DNA of 26,518 bases, from contig CAZMCC010000051.1 of NCBI GenBank assembly GCA_964564695.1, positions 1 to 26,518 of the forward strand, in the 5' to 3' direction. The DNA is from CAZMCC01 sp964564695 (GTDB taxonomy: Bacteria; Planctomycetota; Phycisphaerae; Phycisphaerales; UBA1924). The position numbers and the translations under genes were made by a program. The notes beneath the pieces are model-generated. The model had not been told where the DNA came from. It ran no database searches and was given only the letters and a program-made list of their open reading frames with translations. This document shows positions 14,763-23,107 of this stretch, piece by piece (the first letter of the stretch is position 1; every line of letters starts with the position of its first letter).

Positions 14763-15470
14763 TTACTTGCCCGTCCCGGCGCCGCGCGTGTCGGTCGCGG
14801 GCGGCGCGGCAGGGGTGGTGGGGGCTTGATGCACCGGCTCAACCGACGGCGGCTCCCACCCGTCGACCCACCCGCCGGACTTGAGCGCCGTGCCGATCTT
14901 GTCGCTCCAGTCGACGAGGTACGCCATCAGCTTCCAGCTCTTGCTCGCGTCGTACTCGTGCTCGAACGCCTCGGGAAAGGCGCTCTCGACGCTCCTGCCC
15001 TGCATGTGATGGCGATAGAGGATCACGCACCCGCTCGTGCGGTACGACCCGGCCGCGCAGTGCACCAGCACCGGATGGTTCTCGGGATCGGCCATGAGGC
15101 GCAGGGCCGCGACGTAGTGGTTCGGGTTCCCCGTGCCGTCGCCCTGAAGGTTGAAGCGGTAGCGGGTGATGCCCAGGGCCTCGGCCGTGCGGTTGCCGAC
15201 CTGCTCCTCGGGCGAGCCCGGCTCGTAGGCCCCCAGGTCGATGATCGTCTTGATGTGGTACCGCTCGTGGAGCTGGTGCGTCGCGCTGGGGGTCAGGCGT
15301 CCGGAGCGGTAGACGTGCCCGGCTTCGACGACGCCGAAGTTCCGCGGCACCAGGTGATCGCGGGCGGCATATCGCCAGAACAGGCCCAGGGCGGCCAGCG
15401 CGATCGCGACCCAGACGATCCAGCGGCCCGTGTTTCGCCTCGGCCCTGCACTCGCGGTCGGTTCGGCCAT
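14763..15470 (-). CDS. Membrane-anchored tyrosine/dual-specificity-type phosphatase
   Basis: The 235-residue product starts at ATG 15470 on the minus strand. An N-terminal hydrophobic segment (residues about 17-34, after Arg-Arg) would anchor it with the catalytic part outside the cytoplasm, or it may be an uncleaved signal. HVYRSGRLTP near residue 52 is a typical opening of this phosphatase fold, followed by IKTIIDLG. The active-site loop is HCAAGSYRTS with Cys138 as nucleophile and Arg144 completing CX5R. Asp111, in GDGTGNP, is a plausible general acid. Family members hydrolyse phosphotyrosine, phosphoserine or phospholipid phosphates. Together with the glycosyltransferase gene 3 bp downstream, this suggests envelope glycolipid or phosphosugar processing, which is an inference. 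The tail is rich in Pro, Ala and Thr. Confidence 0.78.
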   Translation of the reverse strand: MAEPTASAGPRRNTGRWIVWVAIALAALGLFWRYAARDHLVPRNFGVVEAGHVYRSGRLTPSATHQLHERYHIKTIIDLGAYEPGSPEEQVGNRTAEALGITRYRFNLQGDGTGNPNHYVAALRLMADPENHPVLVHCAAGSYRTSGCVILYRHHMQGRSVESAFPEAFEHEYDASKSWKLMAYLVDWSDKIGTALKSGGWVDGWEPPSVEPVHQAPTTPAAPPATDTRGAGTGK

Positions 15471-15518
15471 CGGGCAAAGGGTACGTCAACATGCCCGCCG
15501 GCGCGGGTCCGCGACCCT

Positions 15519-15524
15519 TACCAT
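15519..15524 (+). promoter_or_regulatory. Possible -10 element for leaderless recR transcription
   Basis: TACCAT ends six bases before the recR ATG, and no ribosome-binding site is visible. A -10 box here would start the transcript at or near the start codon. No good -35 is seen. The same hexamer precedes two other genes in the window. Confidence 0.3.
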
Positions 15525-15530
15525 TCCCTC

Positions 15531-16328
15531 ATGCCCCGACGCAAGGCCGACGCCTCGCCCTCCACACCGCGTCCCGCAACAAACGGGACCAGCGGGGGTG
15601 GCTACCCCGAGAGCGTCGAGCGGCTGATCACGGAATTCGCGAAGCTCCCGGGCATCGGGCGTCGCAGCGCCGAGCGGCTCGTGTTCCACGTGCTCAAGTC
15701 TCCCGGCGACGAGGCCCGGCTGCTTGCCCGCGCGATCGACGACGTCAAGAAGCTCGTGCGCCACTGCCGCGTGTGCTACAACCTCACCGACTGGAGCCGT
15801 GCCGTGGGGGGGGGCGCCGACAACGGCGCGCCCGGCGCCGCCGATCCCGGCTTATGCGCCGTATGCGCGGCCGCGAGCGTCCCTGCCGATGCCCAAGACC
15901 CCCCTGGAGGCCGCCGTGACGCCTCGGTCGTCATGGTCGTCGAGCAGCCCAAGGACCTCATCGCCCTCGAGCAGACCGGCCAGTACAAGGGCGTCTACCA
16001 CGTGCTCATGGGTCGCATCAGCCCGCTCGACGGCGTCGGCCCGCGCGACCTCACCGTCGACGACCTGCTCGCCCGCATCGACGATCCCTCCAAAAACGCC
16101 GGCAGCGGGGGCCCAGGTGGGGGGGGCGTCCAGATCGCCGAGGTGGTTCTTGCGCTCAACCCCACCATGGAAGGCGACGGAACCGCTCTGTACCTGGCGC
16201 AAGAACTGACGACCCGCGGCGTTCGTCTTACCCGTTTGGCACGAGGGCTCCCCGTTGGGTCGACACTTGAGTTTGCGTCAAAGGCCGTGTTGGCCGACGC
16301 GATCCAGGGGCGACAGCCGGTGCGATAG
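15531..16328 (+). CDS. recR: Recombination mediator protein RecR
   Basis: RecR acts with RecF/RecO to load RecA on gapped DNA. The 265-residue product has a helix-hairpin-helix at about 32-55 (FAKLPGIGRRSAERL), four zinc-ligand cysteines (C79, C82, C109, C112), and a Toprim domain from about 134 (VVMVVEQPKDLIALE, then YKGVYHVLMGRISPLDGVGP). ALNPTMEGDGTALYL and RLARGLPVGSTLEFA complete the C-terminal part. Most RecR proteins have about 200 residues. Here there is an N-terminal extension of about 20, an Ala/Gly/Asp-rich insert between the two cysteine pairs (about 91-106), and a Gly-rich insert at about 187-199. The frame is also open far upstream of 15531, but similarity begins only after this ATG. 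rpoN follows 48 bp downstream. Confidence 0.95.
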   Translation: MPRRKADASPSTPRPATNGTSGGGYPESVERLITEFAKLPGIGRRSAERLVFHVLKSPGDEARLLARAIDDVKKLVRHCRVCYNLTDWSRAVGGGADNGAPGAADPGLCAVCAAASVPADAQDPPGGRRDASVVMVVEQPKDLIALEQTGQYKGVYHVLMGRISPLDGVGPRDLTVDDLLARIDDPSKNAGSGGPGGGGVQIAEVVLALNPTMEGDGTALYLAQELTTRGVRLTRLARGLPVGSTLEFASKAVLADAIQGRQPVR

Positions 16329-16363
16329 CAGCGCCGCACTGAAGCCCCGCAACCGCAGGGGCA

Positions 16364-16369
16364 TACGCT
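16364..16369 (+). promoter_or_regulatory. Possible -10 element for leaderless rpoN transcription
   Basis: TACGCT lies seven bases before the rpoN ATG with no ribosome site between, the same arrangement as at recR. It could be an internal promoter in the recR-rpoN pair. Evidence is positional only. Confidence 0.22.
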
Positions 16370-16376
16370 GATCCAG

Positions 16377-17945
16377 ATGCGCTTTGACGCCTCCCAGCAG
16401 ATGCGGCTCAGCCAGCAGATGAAGCTGGCGCCGAGGATGATCCAGTCCATGGAGATCCTCCAGATGCCGCTCATGGAGCTGGAGGAGCGTATCGAGCAGG
16501 AGCTCGAGTCCAATCCCCTGCTCGAACAGGTGGAGCCCGGTGATGACGGGCAGGCCATCTCGCCCGACGCCCTGCTCGACCACCGCCCCGGTGACAACGG
16601 CGAGCTCTCCGCCGACGCGCCGCTGCGCATCGACGCCGGCTCCGGCTCCGACGACTTCGACCGCCTCGACAGCTTCGAAGAGACCCACCCCGACATCATC
16701 GGCAACGAGTTCGACACCGAGCGCGCCCCCCGCGAGTTCGACGACTTCGCCGATCGCTCCCCCCGCGACACCGGCGACCGCGACGCCAAGACCGACGCGA
16801 TGGCGAACACCGCCGCCCCCGATGCGTCGATGACCGACCAGCTCCTCGACCAGTGGCGCTTCGCCGACATCGACGCCGACCTTAAGAACGCGGGCGAGCA
16901 GATCATCGCCTACATCGAGGACGACGGGTACCTCCGCACTCCCCTGGACACGATCGCCGACCGGGCCCCCTCGGCCGAGGGCGGCGGGCGAGTGCTCAGC
17001 GTCGCGACGCTCGAGCGGGCCCTGGGCGCGGTGCAGCTGCTCACCGAGCCCGCGGGCATCGGCGCGAGGGACGTTCGCGAATGTCTGCTCTTGCAGGTCG
17101 ACGCCATCCTCCGCGCCGGCAACGCCGACGCCGAGGGCTGGACCACCGTCCGCAAGCTCATCGCCGACCACCTCGACGACCTCGCCCAGAACCGCTTGCC
17201 CAAGGTCGCGGAAAGGACGGGCATCCCCCTCACGGCCGTCAAGCGGGCCATCGAGAAAATGGGCGTGCTCCGGCTCGCCCCCGGGCGCGAGCTCGCCCCC
17301 AAGACCGCCTCCATCGTCGTCCCCGACGCGATCGTCGAGTTCGACGAGGACGCCAACAAGTACATCGCCTACCTGAACGACCGTCGCTCGGCCAACCTGC
17401 GCGTGAACCAGGAATACGCCGCGATGGCCAAGGACCGCCAGGCCCCGCGCGAGACGCGGGAGTTCATCAAGAAGAACCTCTCGAACGCGGCGTGGCTCCT
17501 CGATGCCGTCGAGCAGCGCAGCCGCACGCTCCTGCGGGTGCTCAACGTCGTCGTCGAGGCCCAGCGCGACTACTTCGACCTGGGCCCGCAGTCGCTCAAG
17601 CCCCTCGAGATGACGGCGGTCGCCGAGCAGCTCGGGCTGCACGTAGCGACCGTGAGCCGTGCCGTGGCCGACAAGCACCTGCTGACTCCGCGAGGCGTGG
17701 TCCCGCTCCGCGGCTTCTTCTCCGGCGGCACGCAGACCGATTCGGGCGAGGAGGTTTCCTGGGACGCGGTGAAGGCCGCGCTCAAGGAAGTCATCGACGC
17801 CGAGGACAAGACGAGCCCGCTCTCGGACGAGGCGCTCGCCGACGAGGTGAAGAAGCGCGGGATCGAGATCGCGCGCCGCACCGTGGCGAAGTACCGCGAT
17901 CAACTCGGGATTCCCAGCGCACGCCTGCGGAAGGTGCACGTCTGA
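16377..17945 (+). CDS. rpoN: RNA polymerase sigma-54 factor
   Basis: RpoN directs RNA polymerase to -24/-12 promoters and needs AAA+ activators. The 522-residue product begins with the Gln/Leu-rich region I (QQMRLSQQMKLAPRMIQS ... LEQELESNPLLE-type), which contacts activators and the -12 element. An acidic region II at about 54-125 is rich in Asp, Glu and Pro. The core-binding region follows. Near residue 415-450 is the helix-turn-helix region (MTAVAEQLGLHVATVSRAV, then TPRGVVPLRGFFSGG). The RpoN box ARRTVAKYRD at 499-508 reads the -24 element and matches the family signature. The protein is somewhat longer than the roughly 480 residues of E. coli RpoN, mainly in region II. No ribosome site is obvious. 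No activator gene is in the window. Confidence 0.96.
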   Translation: MRFDASQQMRLSQQMKLAPRMIQSMEILQMPLMELEERIEQELESNPLLEQVEPGDDGQAISPDALLDHRPGDNGELSADAPLRIDAGSGSDDFDRLDSFEETHPDIIGNEFDTERAPREFDDFADRSPRDTGDRDAKTDAMANTAAPDASMTDQLLDQWRFADIDADLKNAGEQIIAYIEDDGYLRTPLDTIADRAPSAEGGGRVLSVATLERALGAVQLLTEPAGIGARDVRECLLLQVDAILRAGNADAEGWTTVRKLIADHLDDLAQNRLPKVAERTGIPLTAVKRAIEKMGVLRLAPGRELAPKTASIVVPDAIVEFDEDANKYIAYLNDRRSANLRVNQEYAAMAKDRQAPRETREFIKKNLSNAAWLLDAVEQRSRTLLRVLNVVVEAQRDYFDLGPQSLKPLEMTAVAEQLGLHVATVSRAVADKHLLTPRGVVPLRGFFSGGTQTDSGEEVSWDAVKAALKEVIDAEDKTSPLSDEALADEVKKRGIEIARRTVAKYRDQLGIPSARLRKVHV

Positions 17946-17967
17946 ACGAGCCCATCTGAACGAGCCC
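17941..17967 (+). repeat. Tandem 13-bp direct repeat over the rpoN stop codon
   Basis: TCTGAACGAGCCC occurs at 17941-17953 and again at 17955-17967, separated by one A. The first copy contains the rpoN stop TGA, so a small duplication has copied the stop region. It is probably a replication-slippage scar. Confidence 0.8.
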
Positions 17968-18001
17968 GCGTGCGCAAGCACCGGGTGAACCGTGCACGCG
18001 G
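17966..18001. repeat. Inverted repeat downstream of rpoN
   Basis: CCGCGTGC (17966-17973) and GCACGCGG (17994-18001) are perfect inverted copies around a 20-base spacer. There is no T-tract, so it is a transcript-end stabiliser or factor-dependent stop at best. Confidence 0.4.
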
Positions 18002-18035
18002 CCGGGCCGCCCAGCCGGCTCCCTGTCGCCGTGCG

Positions 18036-18066
18036 TTGCATCGCGGCCCTCCCGTGCCTGTACCAT
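18036..18066 (+). promoter_or_regulatory. Probable promoter of the thioredoxin-like gene
   Basis: TTGCAT at 18036-18041 and TACCAT at 18061-18066 are 19 bp apart. The start would be near 18073, leaving a short leader containing the AAGGAG ribosome site. The minus-strand permease gene has a similar TTGAAC-19-TACCAT arrangement. Confidence 0.45.
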
Positions 18067-18092
18067 TCACACAGTCACCAAGGAGAGTCCCC

Positions 18093-19439
18093 GTGCACCT
18101 CGTCACCCAGATCTGCTGCGCCGCCGCCGTGCTCGTTCTTTCGTCGGCATCGGGCGCCCTCGCCCAGAGCGACATGCCCGCGCAGCCCGCCAAGCCGGCT
18201 CAACCCGCGGCCAAACCCGCCGACAAGCCCGCCGCCGACCTCGACGCCCCGCCCCCCATCTTCGCGAAGATGACCCTCGACGAGGCCCTCAAGTCCATCG
18301 AGGGCACCGACAAGATCCTCGTCGTCAAGGCGACCGCCGCGTGGTGCGCGCCGTGCAAGGCCATGGACCGAACCACCTGGCGCGACGACAAGGTCATCCA
18401 GTGGTTCAAGGACAACGGCGTCGTGATCGCCCTCGACGTCGACAAGAAGCCCGCCGACAGCAAGAAGCTCAAGATCGCGGCCATGCCCACCATGGTCGCG
18501 TTCCGCGGCGGCAAGGAGCTCGACCGCGTCGCCGGCATGCGCTCCGCCGATCAGCTCATCACCTGGCTCGAGGCCGCCAAGCGCGGCGAGAAGGAGTCGA
18601 GCACCCTGCGCAAGAAGGCCGAGCCCGGCCCCAACGGCGAGGTCAACGTCGACGCCCGCTACGCCCTCGCCCGCCAGCTCCTCCAGGAAGGCGAGCACGA
18701 GAAGGCGGCCGCCGAGTACGTGTGGCTGTGGGACAACATGGTCAAGCTCAACCCGTCGATGGTCGGCGTGCGCGGCTCATTCATGGCGAGCGACATGGAG
18801 CGGCTCGCCCGCGCGAGCGCGCCGGCCAAGGCGCAGTTCGTGACCCTCCGCGACGCCGCCGAGAAGCGGGCCAGCACGCCCGAGACCGCCGACGCGACCG
18901 ACGACTTCATCGTGCTCAACAAGGTCGTCGGCGACGAGGACCGCACGCTCGCGTGGTTCGACCGCGTGAAGGCCGACCCCGCGGCGGCGCCGGCCCTGAT
19001 GCGCTCGTCGTTCCGCATTGAAGAGCTGCTCGACGCCAAGGGGCGCTGGCAGGACCTGGGCAAGTACGTCTATGCCCAGCCGCGCGAGGTGATCGACCGC
19101 ATGATCGAAATGAACCGCATCACCGCCGAGTCGGCGTCGAAGGCCCCCAGCGGCATGCAGGCGATGATGAAGTCGTCGCACGAAGAGATGTTCAAGCGCA
19201 ACGCGTCGCGGGTCTACGCGGCCCTGCTCGCGGCCAAGCGCGATACCGAGGCCGACGAGGCGATCGCGGCCATCAGCCGCAACGACCCCGGCGGCATGGT
19301 CACGATCACGTGCATCGTCAAGGCCCTGGAGATCGGCGAGGCCCGCGAAGCGATGCGCAAGCACATCGACGGCGCCCGGCTCAAGGGCGTGAAGACCGAC
19401 GGGTACATTCGGACACTCGACAAGGCCCTGGGCAAGTAG
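18093..19439 (+). CDS. Exported thioredoxin-like protein with long helical C-terminal region
   Basis: GTG 18093 follows AAGGAGAG and opens a signal peptide (residues 1-25, ending ALAQ), giving 448 residues; starts further upstream in the frame lack both. After a Pro/Ala/Lys linker comes a thioredoxin fold: AAWCAPCKAMDRTTW with Cys85 and Cys88, and the cis-proline segment AAMPTMVAFRGG with Pro132. Thioredoxin folds of this kind reduce or isomerise disulfides in the envelope. The next 250 residues are mostly charged and helical, with alternating ALARQLLQEGEHEKAAAEYVWLW-like stretches suggesting TPR-like repeats. The two active-site cysteines are intact. With several Cys-rich exported proteins encoded nearby, a role in their folding is attractive but unproven. 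Confidence 0.85.
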   Translation: MHLVTQICCAAAVLVLSSASGALAQSDMPAQPAKPAQPAAKPADKPAADLDAPPPIFAKMTLDEALKSIEGTDKILVVKATAAWCAPCKAMDRTTWRDDKVIQWFKDNGVVIALDVDKKPADSKKLKIAAMPTMVAFRGGKELDRVAGMRSADQLITWLEAAKRGEKESSTLRKKAEPGPNGEVNVDARYALARQLLQEGEHEKAAAEYVWLWDNMVKLNPSMVGVRGSFMASDMERLARASAPAKAQFVTLRDAAEKRASTPETADATDDFIVLNKVVGDEDRTLAWFDRVKADPAAAPALMRSSFRIEELLDAKGRWQDLGKYVYAQPREVIDRMIEMNRITAESASKAPSGMQAMMKSSHEEMFKRNASRVYAALLAAKRDTEADEAIAAISRNDPGGMVTITCIVKALEIGEAREAMRKHIDGARLKGVKTDGYIRTLDKALGK

Positions 19440-19457
19440 CCCTCGCGCGGCCCGCGC

Positions 19458-21170
19458 TCACCGTGGTCGGGGCGGTTTCGTGCCCGTGATCCGTCCGATC
19501 GCCTCGCGGGCACGCTCGCTGGGCTCCCACGCGCTTTCCTCGACCATCTCCTTGAGCGTGGGCAGCGTGCGCCGAGCCTCCTCGCCGAAATACCCCGCCG
19601 CATCCGCGGCGCACGATCGTGTCCATGCCGAGTCGAACCCCCTATCCCGCGTGAGCACGCCCAGCAGCAGATCGACCGTCGCAGCGTCATCGCCCGCGAG
19701 GCGCCCGCGCAGGGCCGCCCGCCACACCTCAACCCCGTTCGTGGGCGGAGCGGGAGAGTCGACGTACTTCAGGAGCGACGCGTCGCGGGTCGGCGCGACC
19801 ATCGTCCACTTGTAGACGCCGGCCCACGTCCGCGAGCCCTTGGGATTCGACGTCGCGCCCGATCGGATCAGCTTCTCAAACAGGGGAAGAAACTTCGCGG
19901 GGTCCGCCCCGTCGTCGCACGCGTTCGCCGCGCCGAACGCCGCCTGCTCGGTGGACCACGTGCTCGCGGCCTTGATCAGCTCGTCACTCGCGCCCGCACG
20001 CTCGCGGAACAGCGTTTCGAACGCGATGAAGACCTCGTCGACGCCCGCGTGCCTGCGCACGCCCGCGAGCAGCCCGTCGTGCACCACGGGTGTTCCGGCT
20101 CCGATGGCCTTGAGCGCGGCCGCTGCTTTGGCGGCCAGCGTGCGGTCGGTCCCCGCGACGATGCGGGCGAGCGCGGCGTCCGCGGGGGCGGCGGCGGAAC
20201 CCGCTTTGCGCAACGCCTGGCATACGGAGATCACCAGGTGCGGATCGTCCGACGCGGCCAGCTCGATGAGCCACGCCACCGCGTCCGCGCGGACAGGGAC
20301 GAGCTTCCCCGCAGCATCGACGCACCAGCTCTTCATCGCTTCGTCGCCGCCCGCGTACGCACGCCGCAGACGGTCAAGCACGTCCGCGCGAGTCCGCGCC
20401 GACGGCGTCTTTGCGAGTTGGCCGACGCTTCCCACGGCGTCCATTCGCACTTCCAGGTTTGCGTCGCTGTCCATCATCGGGACCACGGCCGCGAAGATCG
20501 CCTCCGTGTCGCCCCCGATCGTCCCCAGCAGCCCCGCAGAGAACTTCCGGACCATCGGCTCGGCGTCATCAAGCGCCGCGACCAGCGTCGGCCACGCCTC
20601 GCCCGCTTCGCCGGTGCTGCTTCCGTTGTACCCGCCGCGCCACGACACGCCCTCGATGAGTCGCAACGCGAGCATCTTGGCGTCCTTGCTCGCGCCCGGA
20701 CTCTCGAGGATCACGCCGGCTCGCCCGTACAGATGTCGGCGCTGCCACTCGCGGATCGGTCCCTCTTGAAGGCGTCCACGCAGGCTTTCCGAGAGGCCGA
20801 GGGGCACCTTCTCGTACCACGGCAGCATGTGCATTCCCACAGTGAACGGCACCAGCGCCCAGGCGCCGTCGCGGGCCGCGATGTGGTACGCGTACCCGCC
20901 GCCGGAGCCGAGGAGGATGAGAATCGCCAACGCGCCGAGCCGCCAGCGACGGCGCGTCCGCAGCAGGCGGCGTTCGCTGCGGGCGTCGCGCCCGCACTCC
21001 GGGCACACGAGCCCCGGCGTGCCGCTCATCGAGTACCAGCACGACGGGCACCGGCGCCGCCCGCGCGAGCGGTCGCCCACGAGCGCGACGATCAGCAGGA
21101 CGAGACCCGCGAGCCCGGTCGCCGAAGCGACGATGGCCCAGACCTCCACGACCTGACCCCACAGTGTCAT
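19458..21170 (-). CDS. Zinc-ribbon membrane protein with HEAT-like repeats
   Basis: The minus-strand ATG at 21170 follows a GGAGGGG ribosome site and gives 570 residues. A membrane segment at about 10-31 is followed by a four-cysteine zinc ribbon (C41, C44, C56, C59 in CPSC...CPEC), a basic stretch, and a second membrane segment at about 77-95. This CP.CWYSM.G.....CPECG arrangement is common in planctomycete membrane proteins of unknown role. From about residue 190 the chain is alpha-helical with HEAT-like repeats (AEPMVRKFSAGLLGTIG, LEVRMDAVGSVGQLAKT, DPHLVISVCQALRKAG), which usually bind other proteins. It begins 43 bp after the stop of the permease gene on the same strand, so the pair is probably one transcript. 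A scaffold at the membrane is the inferred role. Confidence 0.75.
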   Translation of the reverse strand: MTLWGQVVEVWAIVASATGLAGLVLLIVALVGDRSRGRRRCPSCWYSMSGTPGLVCPECGRDARSERRLLRTRRRWRLGALAILILLGSGGGYAYHIAARDGAWALVPFTVGMHMLPWYEKVPLGLSESLRGRLQEGPIREWQRRHLYGRAGVILESPGASKDAKMLALRLIEGVSWRGGYNGSSTGEAGEAWPTLVAALDDAEPMVRKFSAGLLGTIGGDTEAIFAAVVPMMDSDANLEVRMDAVGSVGQLAKTPSARTRADVLDRLRRAYAGGDEAMKSWCVDAAGKLVPVRADAVAWLIELAASDDPHLVISVCQALRKAGSAAAPADAALARIVAGTDRTLAAKAAAALKAIGAGTPVVHDGLLAGVRRHAGVDEVFIAFETLFRERAGASDELIKAASTWSTEQAAFGAANACDDGADPAKFLPLFEKLIRSGATSNPKGSRTWAGVYKWTMVAPTRDASLLKYVDSPAPPTNGVEVWRAALRGRLAGDDAATVDLLLGVLTRDRGFDSAWTRSCAADAAGYFGEEARRTLPTLKEMVEESAWEPSERAREAIGRITGTKPPRPR

Positions 21171-21213
21171 GCGGTCCCCTCCGCGAGAAGCGCGATCGAT
21201 GGGCGCCGGTGCG

Positions 21214-23100
21214 TTACGCCGTGCCCGCGAGCTTGCGCACGGTCATGTCGAAGCCTTTGACGATGGCCGCGTGCAGGCCGTAGACCACCGCGAGGTACGT
21301 GAGCGCCGCGACGCCCGAGCCGACGACCAGGGCGATCCGCGCCCCGCGCAGGCCGCTGGCGCCGTTGACAGTTTCGCTCAGCGCGTGCTCGGGTTGCACG
21401 CACGCGAGGGCGGCGGTGAGCGGCGTCATCGCCGCCAGCACCGGACCGACGACCGGGATCTCGGATCCCGCGTTCCACCCGCACAGCCCCACGACGCCGC
21501 CGACGGCCCCGACGATGCCCACCGTTCCCACCACGCTCCCCAGCGATCCCTTGCTCCGCACCGACCACTGCAGGCCGACCATCACGCAGAACGCGATGAA
21601 CGGCACGCTCACGGCCGCGAGCACGAGGCCCGCCTCCGGCAGGATGACCGGCTTGGCGATGATGCCCGCGGCCCCGGTGCTCGTCATCACCGTGATGGGG
21701 TCGGCGCCCGAAGTCGCGGTGATCGTCGGATGGAGAATGCCCATCATCGCCGCGGCGACATAGAGCCCGGCCGCCGCGATCGTGCCCACCGGGATCGCGA
21801 TCATCGGCAGCAGGTACGCGATCATGCCGCGGAGCTTGCCCGTCAGGTACATCGCCGGCGTCAGCGGCGTGGTGAGCAGCAGGTCGAGCGTGCCGTCCTC
21901 GCGCTCACGCGAGACGGCGGTGGCGGCCATGTTCACCGCCACCAGGGCGATCACGGTCAGTTCGCCGGCCACGGTATAAAGGATCAGGTCGCGGTACGTC
22001 TGCTGGCTGAGCGAACCGAGGTGGAACGCGGCCGTGATCCCCACGCCGAACAAGGCCCCGAGGGTGATGAACCCCCAGCGGGCCGCCATCTTGCCCAGTG
22101 TGGCGTTGCGGGCCGAGCCCTCGCGCCATGCGATCGGGTTGTGCCAGACGGCCCGCGGGGGCCGGTGCTCGGCGCCGCTGGCGCCCAGGCCGAACATGCG
22201 CCGGTACCACGGCACGCCGCCGCGTCCGCCCGCCCCGCCCAGACCCGCGATCCCCCCGACGCGCACCGTGATCACCGACGCGACCACGAGCGCGAAGCTC
22301 ACACCCGCGCTGAGCACGCACCACGCCCGCACGGGCGTGAGCAGCAGGAACTTTGACAGGGCGCTCGCGGATGGCCCAAGCTCTGGCGAGGGATGGCCGG
22401 ACGGGTCGAGCAGGGCCCGCAGGGCCAGGAAGGGGTTCAGGGCCGTGACCGGCGTCACCGTGCCGCCCCCGATCACCGCGTCGATGGCGATGGTGACCGC
22501 GAGGTAGCTGACGACCGAGACGTAGAACGCGAACACGGCCCGCTTGCCGACGAGGCGGCTGACCGACAGGGCGATCGCGATCGCCGCGACCAGCAGGGCG
22601 GCGCAGGCCGCGATGAGGTAACTGGCGAAGATCGATCGGCCCGGCACACCCCCGAAGTACTGGGTGACCGCGAAGAGTGGCAGGCTGCTGAAGAGGAGCG
22701 CGAAGATAAAGAACACCCGCCCGAACAGGTTGCCCAGCACGATCTGCGAGGGGCTCATGGGTGTCGTGAGCAGGATGTCCCATGTGCGCGGGTTCGCCTC
22801 CTGCTCAATGGCGCCGGCCATGAACACCGGGGCGAGGACGCAGATCAGGCCGATCTGGAGGTAGGCGGTGACGGTGAACGCGCTGGCGCCGGCCGCGGCC
22901 AGCTCGCGGTATCCGATGGCCCCGCCGCCCGACGACCCGTTGGCGAGCAGGAGCAGGTAGAGCAGGACCACGATCAGCGCGCCGAGATAGACGGTGCGGA
23001 TGTAGTAGTGCCGACTGCGCCGTGAGCCGCCTTGGACGAGGCGCACGGCGATCGGGTTGGTGGGGCCGAGGCGCAACAGCCAGCGAAACACGAGGGGCAT
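21214..23100 (-). CDS. Double ABC-2-type permease (two fused membrane halves)
   Basis: I start at ATG 23100 (MPLVFRWLLRLGPTNPIAVRLV) because the 41 upstream codons of the open frame look non-coding; the product is 628 residues. It contains two similar halves. Each opens with an NPIA-(V/W)R motif, and each later carries a signature: EQEANPRTWDILLTTPMSP in the first half, EREDGTLDLLLTTPLTP in the second. This E...R..T.D.LL.TP..P motif marks the ABC-2 exporter permease family, which moves polymers, drugs or lipids with a separate ATPase. Around twelve hydrophobic segments are visible. No ATP-binding subunit is encoded nearby, so the ATPase must be elsewhere or the protein acts otherwise. It is followed closely by the zinc-ribbon/HEAT gene. 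Confidence 0.82.
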   Translation of the reverse strand: MPLVFRWLLRLGPTNPIAVRLVQGGSRRSRHYYIRTVYLGALIVVLLYLLLLANGSSGGGAIGYRELAAAGASAFTVTAYLQIGLICVLAPVFMAGAIEQEANPRTWDILLTTPMSPSQIVLGNLFGRVFFIFALLFSSLPLFAVTQYFGGVPGRSIFASYLIAACAALLVAAIAIALSVSRLVGKRAVFAFYVSVVSYLAVTIAIDAVIGGGTVTPVTALNPFLALRALLDPSGHPSPELGPSASALSKFLLLTPVRAWCVLSAGVSFALVVASVITVRVGGIAGLGGAGGRGGVPWYRRMFGLGASGAEHRPPRAVWHNPIAWREGSARNATLGKMAARWGFITLGALFGVGITAAFHLGSLSQQTYRDLILYTVAGELTVIALVAVNMAATAVSREREDGTLDLLLTTPLTPAMYLTGKLRGMIAYLLPMIAIPVGTIAAAGLYVAAAMMGILHPTITATSGADPITVMTSTGAAGIIAKPVILPEAGLVLAAVSVPFIAFCVMVGLQWSVRSKGSLGSVVGTVGIVGAVGGVVGLCGWNAGSEIPVVGPVLAAMTPLTAALACVQPEHALSETVNGASGLRGARIALVVGSGVAALTYLAVVYGLHAAIVKGFDMTVRKLAGTA

Positions 23101-23107
23101 GGCGGGG

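Noticed and set aside
13416..15530. Long plus-strand frame upstream of and in frame with recR, running over the glycosyltransferase and phosphatase genes
   Set aside because: It is Arg/Pro/Ala-rich, crosses the N gap, and lies opposite two genes with clear motifs. RecR similarity begins only after ATG 15531.
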